Part shown: in pieces, positions 33,613 through 45,422 of the stretch
How the letters are laid out: each line of letters begins with the position of its first letter
Position numbering within the stretch: the stretch's first letter is position 1
DNA from: Symsagittifera roscoffensis
Lineage: Eukaryota > Xenacoelomorpha > Acoela > Convolutidae
Direction of reading: 5' to 3'
Length of the DNA: 64,000 nt
Assembly (NCBI RefSeq): GCF_963678635.1
Contig: NC_087065.1
Coordinates: 14,698,019 to 14,762,018 of the forward strand
The notes under the pieces: generated by a model
Database searches by the model: none
What the model saw: only the letters and a program-made list of their open reading frames with translations
Told to the model about the DNA's origin: nothing
Made by a program: the position numbers and the translations under genes

Positions 33613-34060
33613 TCAAAGAAATGTCTGGAGGTTTTCTATAAAACACAGCAGAGCTGGACGAGGTTCCACCGCTGTTGGTTGTTGTGGAGGGGTGTTTTGA
33701 GGCGTCATTGTTTCTAAGAAACCCTCATCTTCATCTTTTGTGATGGTGTTTTGGACTGATCCTGTTTCCTCCCAAGGAAAGAGGAAGTCGTCGACTGGTT
33801 GAGCTACAAATCTTGAGTCAGGAATCTCTGGGTAGTTCATTCCCACATGTTCAGACACTTCCTCCATCCTTTGCATTGTTCCAAGTTGGTTCTCTGTGAT
33901 AGGTTTTTGGATCATATGATGTTCGTTGAAAACCCTTCGCATCACTTCCACCATGTGCCAGACTTGGATTGGGACGTCCATTCGTGCCAGAAAAACTCCA
34001 GATACTGTTTCTCGCACTTGAATTTTACTAGATCAGGCGAAAATTCTACAGAGTACATGA
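33613..34060 (-). CDS. Uncharacterised Polinton ORF, Pro/Glu-rich C-terminus
   Basis: Minus-strand frame of 134 codons (34017-33613) with MDVPIQVWHMVEVMRRVFNE, ENQLGTMQRMEEVSEHVG, DDFLFPWEETG and TPQNTPPQQPTAVEP. Another frame begins upstream at 34059 with MYSVEFSPDLVKFKCEKQ and shifts into this one near 34005. GC content and codon use are clearly more gene-like than the flanks. Position between the minisatellite and the polymerase is typical of an accessory Polinton gene. Function unknown. Confidence 0.5.
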
Positions 34061-34065
34061 GGTTG

Positions 34066-34846
34066 CTGTGTTGGACTTAGAAGATCATTTTGAGGAATAA
34101 GTTGAGTAAAACAGTAAAAACAAGAAAGATTTGGAGCTGCAATGGGGTAACTGCTGGAAGATAAGTTGAAATTAAGGTTTTTAGAGCTGAAAGAGGAGGT
34201 AGTTGACGGTAGTTTAGTTGAAAATTGAATGATTTTTAGTTAGGAGTTAGAGTATCTTTAACTCGAATGTGTGGGTTTAACCCATCAGAATTGATTTTCC
34301 TTCTTTGGATTATAGTCATGTCAAATCAGATTTCAGCTTCCTTTTACTGCGTTCTTGGATATAAGTCATGTCCAATCGGAAACAAAACTCCATTTTAGGC
34401 ATTGTCGTTTCCAATCACAAAAATGTTCATTTTTGTTCTAGTTGTCGCATCCAATCAGAGAAAAGTTTACCTTTTAAGGGCTTAAATCTTCCAAATAGGT
34501 AAAAACATACACAAAAGCAATCGCAAAAATAAATGACCAAAAGTTGTTTGCTGTAAGAATATAAATATTGGCGATATAAGTAACAGAATAAAGAAAATTA
34601 GAACAAGTAGCATTTTTTATCAATTTGGTTAAGTTTTCTTGAATGTAATCAATGAGAAATTGCTGATTTTGGAGTTGAAAGTCAAGTTTTCTTTGATTTT
34701 GATGTAGACTTGGGAGGATAACTCAAAGCTGATGAATTTTTCAAAACAAATTTTTGGAAATCTGATTCCAAACCTAATCAAACAGGATTTTGAGATTTGA
34801 AAATCCTTAGATAAATGAAGGAATAACGAACTTTGCTGGAGATTTC
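34066..34846. other. Polinton DNA, no gene supported
   Basis: 34250-34520 contains three diverged repeats of a segment of about 60-70 bp with TCATGTCCAATCGGAA/TCATGTCAAATCAGAT/GTCGCATCCAATCAGAG. Similar CTGATTGGTTGATTT/CTAATTGGTTGATTT segments occur at 35244 and 35294 on the other side of the next ORFs. No coding frame is convincing. Confidence 0.35.
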
Positions 34847-35265
34847 TTACAAAGTTGGGTATCGTGTAGGGGATAAAAAGAAATTTCGATATATTATCGT
34901 ACGATTTTTTGTTATTATTTTCAAATTCCCGGGAATAAACAAAATTTCTTTCATTGTGAGTTGTAATCCAGTCGTAAATTGAAAGCTTTGATACGCAATA
35001 TGTGGATCAAAAATTAACTCTTTGGTTGAGTAAGTTTCTCTAAAGATACCTTTACTCAGTCGGTTAACTCTGTTTTGTACAATAAAAACGTCCAAAAAGT
35101 TATGAAAAAATAAGAGTCAACATCTATTTCATCAATAAAAAAATCAATTGGATTTTTTTGCTTTTTTCTTGTAAAGTAACTATTTGAAATTATGCTTGAA
35201 CTTTTTAAAAAATGATAAATAGTTCTCTTTTGGAAAATGCTGGATTCTGATTGGTTGATTTCCAA
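34847..35265 (-). pseudogene. Possible Polinton ORF in two frames
   Basis: Two overlapping minus-strand frames: 35265-35056 (69 codons, Ser/Ile/Phe-rich) and 35095-34847 (82 codons, with LSKGIFRETYSTKELIF, LTMKEILFIPGNLKI and NRTIIYRNFFL). The second looks more protein-like. They may be halves of one frameshifted gene. No motif is recognised, and it is the minus-strand gene closest to the polymerase. Confidence 0.35.
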
Positions 35266-35526
35266 AAAACAGTGTTGTTAACAGAACACTCAATTCTAAT
35301 TGGTTGATTTTCTCCAAACAAACTAAATAAAACTCAATTTATTCTGATTTTCTTTTAAGTTAAAAGCAATTGCTCTATAATTTGTATAACTATTGAAAAC
35401 ATTTTCAATAATTTTGAATTATTCAAAGTAAGTATAAATAATCGAATATTTTTTGGGACTTTTTAAATCTCCCAATTTTGTAGTTTTATTTAATTTTGCT
35501 ACAACCTAAATCTCCCACTTTTTTTC

Positions 35527-38500
35527 AGATGCCAGCACTCAACAGGAATGAGAAAAAGAAATGCGAGGACTGCAGTAAGATGTATCTTCGTCAAAACGCT
35601 GCCCTACATCGCAAGAGATGCGTGCGAGGAGTTATTTCTTGTCCGGAATGTAATTATTGTACTTAGAACTAAAAAGAAAAGAATTTCCATACAAGCAAGA
35701 AGCACATAAGTTCAACCCCAAAGTCAACAAAGTGTGTATCGTGTGAAAAAAAATTTCCAAGCTATCATTCACTTCAACAACTTCGCAAGAAAGATCACGG
35801 GTTGAAAGCCAGGAAAACGAGTGACTATATTGCTGATTTGAATAAAATCTTGGAAAACGAGGAGGAAAGTGATCAGCTACGATATGAGTTGAAAGCATGT
35901 CACTTCTTGACAGATACTGAGATGGAAAACGGACGCCACAAGGAATTCAATTTCCAACTTTTGAAACTAGACCCTAATCTAGTTAATGAAAAACTAGATC
36001 AAGTCTTTGAAAATCTTGGTTGTGCAGCAAAAATCAACATTGCCTTAGGATTTTGTGTTACGTAATACAGAAACAGTTGAATATCGTTATTTCCACGCTC
36101 ATGAAAATAATACACTCTTAGATAAATCTGTACTGCTCTGTACTAGAACAGACTTGATGACTTTACAGAACAAGGTCAAAAAGCAAGATATGATTGAATT
36201 TTGTACACAAGAGAGATAAAATACGAAATGACGATTCAAGCTGATCACTAATGTGACCATTTTTGCCGCCCTACTGACAAACGTACCCAAGGGATGTCCA
36301 GATTCAGTGATTCCCGAACCACTTCCGAAGAATAACCTGGTTAACTGTTTGATAAAGGATGCGCACACGCAACATTCATACATTGACAGTTTGTGATAGT
36401 TTCGAGCGCTTGCAGTTCATTTAGATGGAACAACTAATCTTGAAACATCCATCTCCAAGATTTATAATGATTTTCTTGAAAAATTGGTTTATCATCCGAA
36501 AAAATTTCGTGGAGTTTCGATGAATAATCTGCCTATAGTTGAAGATGTAGTTGAGAAAAACATCTTCATCTAAAATATCAACATTGAAGAAGGAGATTTT
36601 GTGGGTGAATTAGCTCGGAAAAGTATCGGTAAAAGCGAGAAGACAGTTACACTTCTACGATACAACAACCACATTAATTACGTCAATAACATCGACAACT
36701 TCTTCAAATGCTTCCGATGCCCAACTTGCAATACATTTTTCCAAAAGGCAGACAATTTCAACAAGCATCTTCTACGATGCAAAGATCGAATCAAAATTAG
36801 TTAGCCCAAAAGTGTTTGCACTATACGAAAGACTTGGTTTGAAAAACTGGATGGATTCAATATTGATTATACCAAAGAACAAACCTGTTACAAAAATGTC
36901 GCTATTTTTGACTTTGAATCATTTTGCTATCCTCCGAAGAACTAAAACGGGCAGAAAAAATAACTTGGATCGGGAAGCATGAACTCATATCAGTTTCAGT
37001 CTCATCGAATTTACTTGACAAACCCATATTTTTGTGTGATAAAGATCCACAATCCCTCATTATTGACTTTGTGGAAAACTTGGAATTGTTGTCGGAAAAA
37101 AATGAAGCGGAAATGCAATCAAAGTTTCTGAAAAAATAAAATAATATCAAAAAGCGGCTACACACGATTTTCAGCATCTTTGAGGAACGAGGCAGTTTCA
37201 GTAAGAGTGAAGCAAGAGAGTTTGAAGACGAATGTATCGAGGAAGAGGAAGAAACAGACACATCCACTCACTTTCTCAGAATTCAAAAAAAATCAATTGA
37301 TTGTTTTGCTGCAACATCTAGAGAGATACACTAATACTCTGCCAGTATTTGAATTCAACAGTCGTCGGTATGATATACACCTCATTAAATCACATCTCAT
37401 TCCCCACCTTATCAACGAAAAATAAATTGAACCTTCAGTTCTCAAGAAAGCAAACGACTTTGTTTCCTTCAAATTTGGAGATGTTCAGCTTCTGGACGTT
37501 ATGAAATTTTTGGGTTGAGCTACTATTTTAGACTCCTTTCTAAAAGCTTATAAATCCAGTGAGATGAAAGGATACTTTCCATACTATTGATACTCTCAAC
37601 AAGCTTGATGAAGAACAACTACTCTTGTATGATGAATTCTACAGCAAACTGAAGAATAGCAACCCTCTCGGTAAAAAGTATGACGATTTTCGGAAGCTTC
37701 CCAAAACTGGATAAACTGAAGAGCCAGCCTTGAAAAAACTCGGGCTCAAAACCAAACCACTTACTGGATTGGAAAACTATAACTACTTGAAACAGGAACA
37801 GATGTCAAAATTTTGGGATTTTCTAGAGTGGTATAACCACAAGGATGTTGATCCTACCCTTGAAGCTATCCAGAAAATGATTGAATTTTATCATGACAAA
37901 GGGAGGGACATGTTAAAGCCCGGCTGCACACTACCTAATTTAGCAAATATCTGTCTACAAAAGTCAACCGACTATAAGTTTTACACATTCTTTTCGAGTG
38001 ATAGTGACTTGCTTGAAAAAAATTGGGAAGACATGACCGGTGGTCCCTCAATTGTTTTCAGAAGGAAGGCAATAGCAAACGAAACTTTATTTGAAAATCA
38101 AACAACTTGTGTAAATCAATCTACGATGAAGAAACACAAAAATTCAAGGCAAGGCAAAATCGAGTTCGACTATTTGAAAATATGGTCATGTCAAACTTTC
38201 GAGCAACCAGAACTGATTGTAAAATTGTGAATTACTACCTTACAGGAAAGCAAAAAAATGATTGCTTTGGTGTTGATTGTTATTGCAACCATTGTAAGAC
38301 TGTCTTTGAAGCAATGGGTTGTTATTTCCATTTTTGCACATGTCAAGAAGCTAGACCGAGCCTTACTGATGATGATATCAAACGCGGAACCCAGAAAAGA
38401 GAAACGGATGAGCTTCGAAAAGATTACATTCCAGAAAAATGATACTCTATTGAAGAAATGTGGGAGTGTAGTTGGTTGGATCAATTTAAAAACAATGTAG

Positions 38501-39762
38501 ACACGAAAAATCACGTTAGAACTCAATTTCCCTTCAAAAGACCTCTCTTCGCCAATTCACTAGTGCAAAACAATTGAAACAATGTTCGGCTACGCGATTT
38601 GAGTGTTCCAGGTGAGCTAAAAGCAAAATTTTCAAAATTTCTACCTGTTTTCAAATATATTGATGTTACCAGAAACGATATTGGCGAATATATGAAGACA
38701 TATGCGGAAGAAAATGATTTGTTAAAGCAACCGCAACGATTGATATCGAGCTTCAAGTTAACCAACGGAATAATTATCACACCATTTTTGAACTTTTGTT
38801 TGGATCTTGGACTACAGTGTACAAAAATTCATCGATTTGTACGATACACACCGCGTAAAGTATTCAACAGTTTTGTTCAGTCCGTTGTTGATGCTAGGCG
38901 AGCCGGCGATGAAAATCCATTATCTGGTGTATTAGCCAAAAAAATGAAATTGCTAGGAAATAGTTCCTATGGCTATCAAATACTGGACAGATCAAAACAT
39001 ACCTTGGTAAAATATCTTGGAGACAAAAAAATTCACAGAGCTATCAATAACCAATACTTCAAGAGACTCAATTTCGTAGCTAAAGATTTGTATGCAGTGG
39101 AACTTGTTAAATCAACTATAGAGCATCGTGAACCAATTATACTCGGATTCTTTATACTACAGTATTCCAAATTGAGATTGTTGTAGCTGTATTATAACTT
39201 TTTCGATAATTTTTGCTACGTCAACAAATTCGAAGAACTCGAAATGGATACAGATTCCTTCTATTTAGCTTTGGGAGAAGAAGACTTCGATGATTGTATC
39301 CCTCCCAGCAAGCGAGCAGAATGGACTGAAAAGGGAAGCAGGCACTGTCGAGACAATTTCAGAGCAGATGCGAAAACTACTTTTTTCCCCGTACTTGCTG
39401 TTCTAAACATAAGAAACATAACAAGAGAGAACCAGGATTGTTCAAGGAGGAGTTCAGATGCACCGAAAAGTTATGCCTGTGTAGTAGAACCTAAGGTTGT
39501 TACGATAGTAAAAATCAAAAGTATAAGTTCAGCAGTAAAAGTCTGAACAAACGCGCATTAGAAGACTCTGGAGATGGCCCGATGGCAATGTATCGACAAA
39601 TTTTGGATGAGGTAGTGAATTTGAAGTCAACAAATAGAGGATTTAAAGCGATTAACCATACAGTCGCAACTTATGAAGAAACTAAAAAAGGACTGAGCTT
39701 TTTTTACCCTAAACGGGAAGTTGAATTTGATGGAATACATACTAAACCTCTAAATTTGTAAG
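35527..39762 (+). pseudogene. Polinton protein-primed family B DNA polymerase
   Basis: Starts at ATG 35527 with zinc-finger-like CEDCSKMYLRQNAALHRKRC, then a second finger (CVSCEKKF, about 35740) and a third (CFRCPTCNTFFQ, about 36715). The exonuclease is visible as VAIFDFESFC (about 36899) and VFEFNSRRYDIHLIKS (about 37350). Polymerase motif B is KMKLLGNSSYGYQ (about 38942) and motif C is MDTDSFYLAL (39244). The C-terminal end is KKGLSFFYPKREV (about 39687). Motif A (DxxxLYP) is not visible: sequence jumps from a CKSI-like position to DEETQKFKA around 38112-38125. At least ten stops and frameshifts break it. It would replicate the element using a terminal protein primer. Confidence 0.85.
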
Positions 39763-39849
39763 AAATTATGTAGTAAAATTGTACACGATGCTGTGAATTA
39801 ATACATTTTCTCTGTAATTAACCTTTTTTTCAAATTCATTTTTTTTTGA
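39763..39849. other. 3' end region of polymerase gene
   Basis: Short AT-rich spacer between the polymerase stop and the right TIR. No canonical AATAAA is obvious. Confidence 0.3.
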
Positions 39850-40142
39850 AACTGACCATCTTACCATCAGAAACCTTACCATCGTAATATATTAGAATTC
39901 CTATTCCCTAATGAGTTCTTAATTCCCTACAATGAATTTCTTATACATAGGGAAGTCTATACGCTATACATAGGACATTTGGGCGACGAAAAAAACTTAC
40001 CATCTGAAACCTGGTATCCTAATACATTGGGAAACCTATTCCCTATCTTGATACATTGGGAAATCTATAGCCTATATTAATACATGGAGTCTTCACCTCC
40101 TCCCCCCCCCCCCCCCCGGGCTGAACTGCTCCAACATATACT
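39850..40142 (-). repeat. Polinton right terminal inverted repeat
   Basis: Inverted match to 23480-23815, ending CCAACATATACT. It contains a pure C run at 40102-40117 between CACCTCCT and GGGCTGAACTG. In the left TIR the equivalent G run is only five bases. Confidence 0.9.
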
Positions 40143-40900
40143 ACTGCTGTCTGTCGGAGTTTTCCGTTTAACATCAAAAAATACTGTTTGGGGTACTAGT
40201 TCTGTATTTGTTGGGTATAATAAAATTCCTGAGATTGATTTTGTGGTGTGTAAAGTGGTCTTGCTATCTAATTACTGACGTTATTAGTAGCAATAAAGTC
40301 ATAGTTGTGATTTGCAAAATTATTGCCGTTTGCATACTTTAGTTTGTTAGGTTGTCGTATTTTGGTTATTGGTCTATTTGTTTGATAATCCAAATGTGAA
40401 ACAATTGGAATAACGGATGGCTTGACTGTTGATTGCAATGTCGTTTGGGGTAAATGAGTAATATTGTAGTGGTGTTGTAAGTGTTGGATAAACAGTGAGA
40501 TACTTTGGTGAGATACTGTTGGATGAATAGAGGTAGTTGTAGGTAGTGTTTCAATTATTTCTTTGTTTACAAAGTGAAATGGAAATTAAATATCTTGTTG
40601 TGTTAGTTGTTAGTATAGTTAAAATTTTCCTGTGTAATTACACTTATTGAATTTAGTATATTGTATGTGTCTTATTGTTAAATATTGCGTTATAATTTAA
40701 ACCTGTGGTGTCAGTTGTGAGTGGAGTTATCCTAAGTTATCTTAAATATTCTCTGTGAGCGGAAATGGTTGTAGGTGCTGCACTTGAAATATCATTTGGG
40801 AAGTAAGAAAAATGACATATGAGACCATTCAGAGTCCATACATGATCTGTTTCGTCTTCTAATTTTGTTTCATCGTTTGTTTGTGGCCGAAAACTTTTCT
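40143..40900 (-). pseudogene. G2 gag N-terminal region, right of the Polinton
   Basis: The minus strand from about 40560 to 40150 reads in broken frame as a Thr/Pro/Gln-rich segment: PTTTSIHPTVSHQSIS, THLPQTTLQSTVKPSV and YQTNRPITKIRQPNKL. Then come FYYTQQIQN-type pieces up to the Polinton edge. Low-complexity N-termini of this type precede the gag domain of G2-like elements, and the gag domain lies on the other side of the Polinton. This makes the region the other half of the interrupted G2 copy. The G2 LTR could not be located. Confidence 0.5.
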
Positions 40901-43410
40901 TGCTTGTTTAAAATAGACCTAGATTATGAGGGAAACAGTTTATAATATAGTATGCTAGAGTTTTTTGTAGGTCACTTTTAACTATCTGTGATGTTTCGTA
41001 ACCAATCATGGAGTCTTACGGGTTTACGAAGATATGAATTTTTTTTTTGCGTTTGTTTAATAGATGATGATGTTGTGGATTCTGATTCTAAAAAATACCT
41101 TCGATAGTTTACTGGTTTTATTTATCGTGGAATAAATCTCGAAGATTTTGAAGTTTTTGTATTGTAGTTGAGTCAGATTCCTAAACTGCGTTCCGTGTTC
41201 TTGAATATTTTTGATGAATGATTTGCTTTCGTTTTATGATTATTGTTTTCTTTTTTGTTTGCTTCTTCGATCTAATGTATCCGAATTTTTGAGTTTGGAC
41301 GGGTTGGAGAGAGAGAGAAAGAGAGAGAGAGAGTTCATCAATTCTTTAGAAAGATTTTATACTTTCTCGGTGGTTAGTTTTGTTTTAAGAAAAAAACTTA
41401 CTTAATCTAACTTAGGGTTGTGATTTGTGATTGACTGTTGGAGAATAGTAAATCAATCCTGAAGTTTCAGGTATGATTAGAAAACAAGTAGATATTTAGA
41501 TACTTTTTTGGCTGTGACAAGATTTACGATATGTTTAAGCCAGGGTCAACTAGGAGGAGGGGCTCAAAAGAAGGATAAGTAACCGAAGTTTTTCACTGTT
41601 TATCCTAATTGAAATTGTTAGTTATTTGAAAGTTTTCAATTAGTCCTGGCTCGTTTTTAAGGGTTGGAGAGTGATTCGACGTTTGAGGTCGTTAGACACT
41701 TGTATTAAGAGGTGGGGAGAACAAAATTGTTCTAATTGATCCAAAAAAGCCTTGATGATCAAATAATTTTAAATGAAAGCAAATTTAAAATTAAATTTGA
41801 AAAATAAAGATCCAAGGATAGCCTTGATAATCTTGTTTAAAGATAAAATAAGTTTTTTCAAAACAAGCATAAGCTTGGACAAGGTTTAAGTTAAAGGTTA
41901 AAGATATGAGAAAAAAAAATTTTGAGAAGAGATTGATTTAAAAAATAAGAGTTTAAGTGATATTAGTTTTTGAATCAAGTATGTGTTATGTTTTAGATGA
42001 AGAAACAAAGAAGCAAAGATTGGTGAGAAAATGAGAATATGAGTACTTGAGAAGCAAAGGAGTTTTGAATAAATTTGATAAAAGTAAATTTATTTTTTTC
42101 ATACTAACTAATTTTTATATTTTAATTTTAAGTAATTTTTATATTTCAAAGCTTTTTTGGAACTGAACAAGCTTTGTATCCCTTTATCATTCGTTGTGAT
42201 TTTTTCTGTAATTACCTATACATCAATGAGATATATGGCTTGGGAATGAATCTTACTGCTTCAAGTAATTTATTTCATTTTAGTGAACGAAAATGTACTG
42301 CATTGATAACCTTGCAGAGAAGTAGTCATTGCAGTCGGGTTTTTCGTATCACGGTGTAGAAGTTAGGTCCGCTATTCGGGTTTTGACCTGGTGTAAGCTT
42401 AAATACTCGTTAGTATTGATTAGACTTATTGAGACGTGGAGGAAAGTTTTTAAAACTTTTAAACATTTTTTGTTATGTGTTTGGATCTTAGATCTTATGT
42501 CTTTTTTGAATTTGGCTATCTTAATTTTACTCTTTTATCGCTCTTAGTCGTAATAGGACTAGTTTATACTGGTATTTGCTAGGTCAGATATCAGGAAATT
42601 TTCTGGAGAAGAGCAACTGTTCGCTGCTTAGATTTTTTCTTTTCAGGCTGAAATTATAAATAGCTTCAGCCTTACAAATTCTTGTAATTGTTAGTAATGG
42701 GTCATGATTGGTTAATAAGAAGTATTTTCTAGAAATAGTTTTATCAATAATATAATTGGATACAAATACTTGGTTTAAAAAAAGGTTCCAATAGTTTATA
42801 CATGCATTTAACAATGCGTTCTTTCTTTAACGATTTATGTTCAATTGCACAACCTGTTACTTCTTTCAAAATTATTATTGTTAAGTTATGATAAAGTTAT
42901 TATACACAGAGTTCTTTCATGGGGATACATCTCAGCTGGAGCATCTAAGGAAACCAAAATGCGGAATGAGCTTCAATTATTCATCATGTTGCCTTTCTAA
43001 TGTTTTGAAGTTCGACTAAAGATGGACTGGCCCAAAACGGAACAAATGCACCTGGAAGTTGGCATGTGCGGTGGTGCAGCAAGTAATTGCAGTAGCAGAA
43101 GTGTTATCTGAAACGACGAACAATTAATCATCAAAGAACAATTGACGAGACACTGTGGGAAAGTTACGTGTCACTCAAAAAAAAAAATAAGCTCAAAGAC
43201 AAGATGGACCCTCAGGAAAGCTACACTGAAAAGCTGTTATGGTACTAGATGAGAGAAAGTTACGTGGATGGTTGAAAAGTTTCCATGGGTCATAAACATC
43301 CAGTTAAATTTCCATGCAGCTATAGACTTTTTTGTGCGAACTGAAGAAGCTTGACTTTCGTTAAAAGGAAGAAGTAACCCAGAGTCCAGAAATTCGCGTT
43401 TCTAAAAAGA
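40901..43410. other. AT-rich DNA, probably G2 leader/LTR remains and flank
   Basis: No gene is supported. 41308-41333 is a GA microsatellite. 41750-41930 has repeated AAGATAAAATAAG and AAAGGTTAAAGAT-type stretches. Part of this should be the 5' LTR of G2, but no duplicate is available in the window to define it. Confidence 0.35.
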
Positions 43411-44444
43411 TACCCGGGTCGAGATCCCGCTCAAAAACCGCTCAAGATATGAGCGGTTCGAGCGGTTTTTCAGCAAGATTTAAGCGGTTTGAGCGGTTTG
43501 GGCGATTTTTTTTTAAAAAACAGCTCAAACCGCTCAAATCTTGCTTAAAAAACCGCTCAAAAGCCGCTCATTTCTTGCGGTGATTTTTGAACGGTTTCTC
43601 AAGCAAGATGTGAGCGGTTTTTAAGCGGTTTTTGAGCGGTCTTATAAAGAAAACCGATTACAACCAACAAAAAGGCCTGGAAAGGTAATATGACCCGGGT
43701 TGACCTCCAAAACCGAAAATGCTTTTTTAAATTTCCACACACCGAAAAAGCTTATCATACAATTGCTGCATCAAATGTATGGAAAAATGCTAATCATACA
43801 AATTTCATACAATTTCAAAAAACCATTGAAAAAAGGTTCAATCTAGTTTCTCCGGCTATTTGAACCAAATACAACAGTCTGGTGATGAAAAATAACTACA
43901 TTTATGAAAAATGTTTATCCTACAATTTCCATATATGAAAAAATGTTTATTCTACAATTTCTATATATGAAAATACGCTTAGAGTTTTTTTTAAACTATT
44001 TTCTGAGTCTTTCAAACTGTAGGAAATTGTAGGACAAGCATTTTTTCATATATGGAAATTTTAGGACAAGCATTTTTGGTCAACCCACGCTAAGATGCAG
44101 TTGAAATACTATCTACAATTTAAAAAAGTGCTTAACCGTTCTCAAATCAAGCAATATTTTTTTCGATGTCTTGACCAAAAAAAATGTGAGCGACTTTTTT
44201 CAAATGCTCGAGCAAAATAACCACTGGAAAATATGTAAGATTTGAGCGGTTTGAGCGGTTTTTTTAGACAATTACGTTCAAAATCTTGCTTCAAAATGAG
44301 CGGTTTGAGCGGTTTTTTTGAACGGTTTAAAAACCGCTCAAACCGCTCATTTTGATGCAAGATTTTGAGCGTAATTGTCTAAAAAAAAACGATCAAACCG
44401 CTCAAATCTTGCTTCAAATTAGGTGAAAAATCTCGACTCGGGTA
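43411..44444. mobile_element. Foldback element rich in GAGCGGTTT repeats
   Basis: Left end TACCCGGGTCGAGATCCCGC and right end (reverse complement) TACCCGAGTCGAGATTTTTC form terminal inverted repeats. Inside, direct and inverted copies of AACCGCTCAAA/TTTGAGCGGTT and of CAAATCTTGC/GCAAGAT alternate at both sides (43425-43650 and 44235-44415). The middle is occupied by another element (43693-44089). No coding capacity, so it is non-autonomous. Confidence 0.75.
43693..44089. mobile_element. Nested CCCGGGTTGACC element, copy 1
   Basis: Left end ACCCGGGTTGACCTCC...GAAAATGC. Right end GCATTTTTGGTCAACCCACG is the inverted counterpart. Internal TACAATTTCCATATATG segments occur in both orientations, giving a foldback structure. 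It lies wholly within the GAGCGGTTT element. Confidence 0.7.
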
Positions 44445-45422
44445 GGATATTTGTCATAAACAACGCCTTATTGGCGGTGCCTTTCAATGAACGCATTGAC
44501 TTGTGCGTCAGTACGAAAATATTGCAATCAAATCAGATAAAATTAAAACTGTCAGGACAGTCTAAGAAACAATTCTCTGAACAAAAACTTATTGGCCATG
44601 AGTAAAAAGATTCAGAGCGAGGTCCCGACGTGTGCGTTTGCACAGCACGTTTTTGTGCTTAGAAGTACGCGGATTCTGTGCTCATAACTTGAGTCATAGA
44701 ATCACCAGACCGTGATGCGGCATCACATGCGGAATCCATGACCGTAAACCTGCAACCATTTTTTTCTCTGTTTAGCTCCTGTCGTCATGGAATCTCATCA
44801 TGCAATATGAGAAAAAATCTGGCCACCCCCAATTTTTCATTGAAAGCCTTGGTCGATTCAGCAAATTAGCAATTTTCATACAAAATAAGTGTTCGTTTAC
44901 TTTAAATGTTAACCCGGGTTCCGTAGAAAATCATCGCTAAAACTTAAGAAATTTTAACTCATTCTTGTAGCTTTCAAATGAGAGTTTTAGCTGATAAGCT
45001 CTTTAGCATTAGGTTATCTCAGGATTGACAGCGGAGATGTAGCATACATGTCTAAAAATCTGAAGGTTAGGGGAGCGAACAACTGAGGGAGAACTATTTT
45101 TTCTCATTTTGATAGGTTTTCTATCGCTGTTTCATTGCTGAAAATAAGCCAAATTAGCGATAAATTATCGATAAAATTTACTATTGTGGCAATGAACATC
45201 GATAATTCATCGATGGCGATTCCTGTTTTTTTTCACTTTTTTCGCTAATTTTCAATGTGAGCTCAACATGGGAGCCCAGTGACATTGTTTTTGATTCGGA
45301 GTAGATGTCTTCAATATCTACTAAATTTTTTGGAAAGCATCGTTTTTTTTGTTTTCATTTCGGGTCATTTGTTTCTGTTTTGAGCGAATATGCAACTTTC
45401 TGAAAATGCATATTCGCTCAAA
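44445..45422. other. Intergenic DNA between two foldback elements
   Basis: No gene or RNA recognised. A solitary AACCCGGGTTCCG at 44911 may be another degraded element end. Near 45140-45230 ATCGATAA/TTATCGAT motifs alternate, a local dyad-rich stretch. Confidence 0.35.

Larger units (their letters stand above)
23480..40142 (+). mobile_element. Polinton/Maverick, full-length but decayed (copy B2)
   Basis: A 16.7 kb element bounded by inverted repeats beginning AGTATATGTTGGAGCA on both ends. It includes a protein-primed family B DNA polymerase (plus strand, right end) and protease, major capsid, small basic protein, penton, integrase and packaging ATPase (minus strand). Size, AG termini and this gene set define Polintons. 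Nearly all genes carry stops or frameshifts. The flanks share only a 3-bp ACT, so the expected 6-bp target duplication is not demonstrable. Both flanks are G2 gag, so it inserted in that retrotransposon. Confidence 0.9.

Noticed and set aside
23474-40148. Six-bp target-site duplication flanking the Polinton
   Set aside because: Flanks read GTCACT on the left and ACTGCT on the right; only ACT is shared, which can occur by chance.
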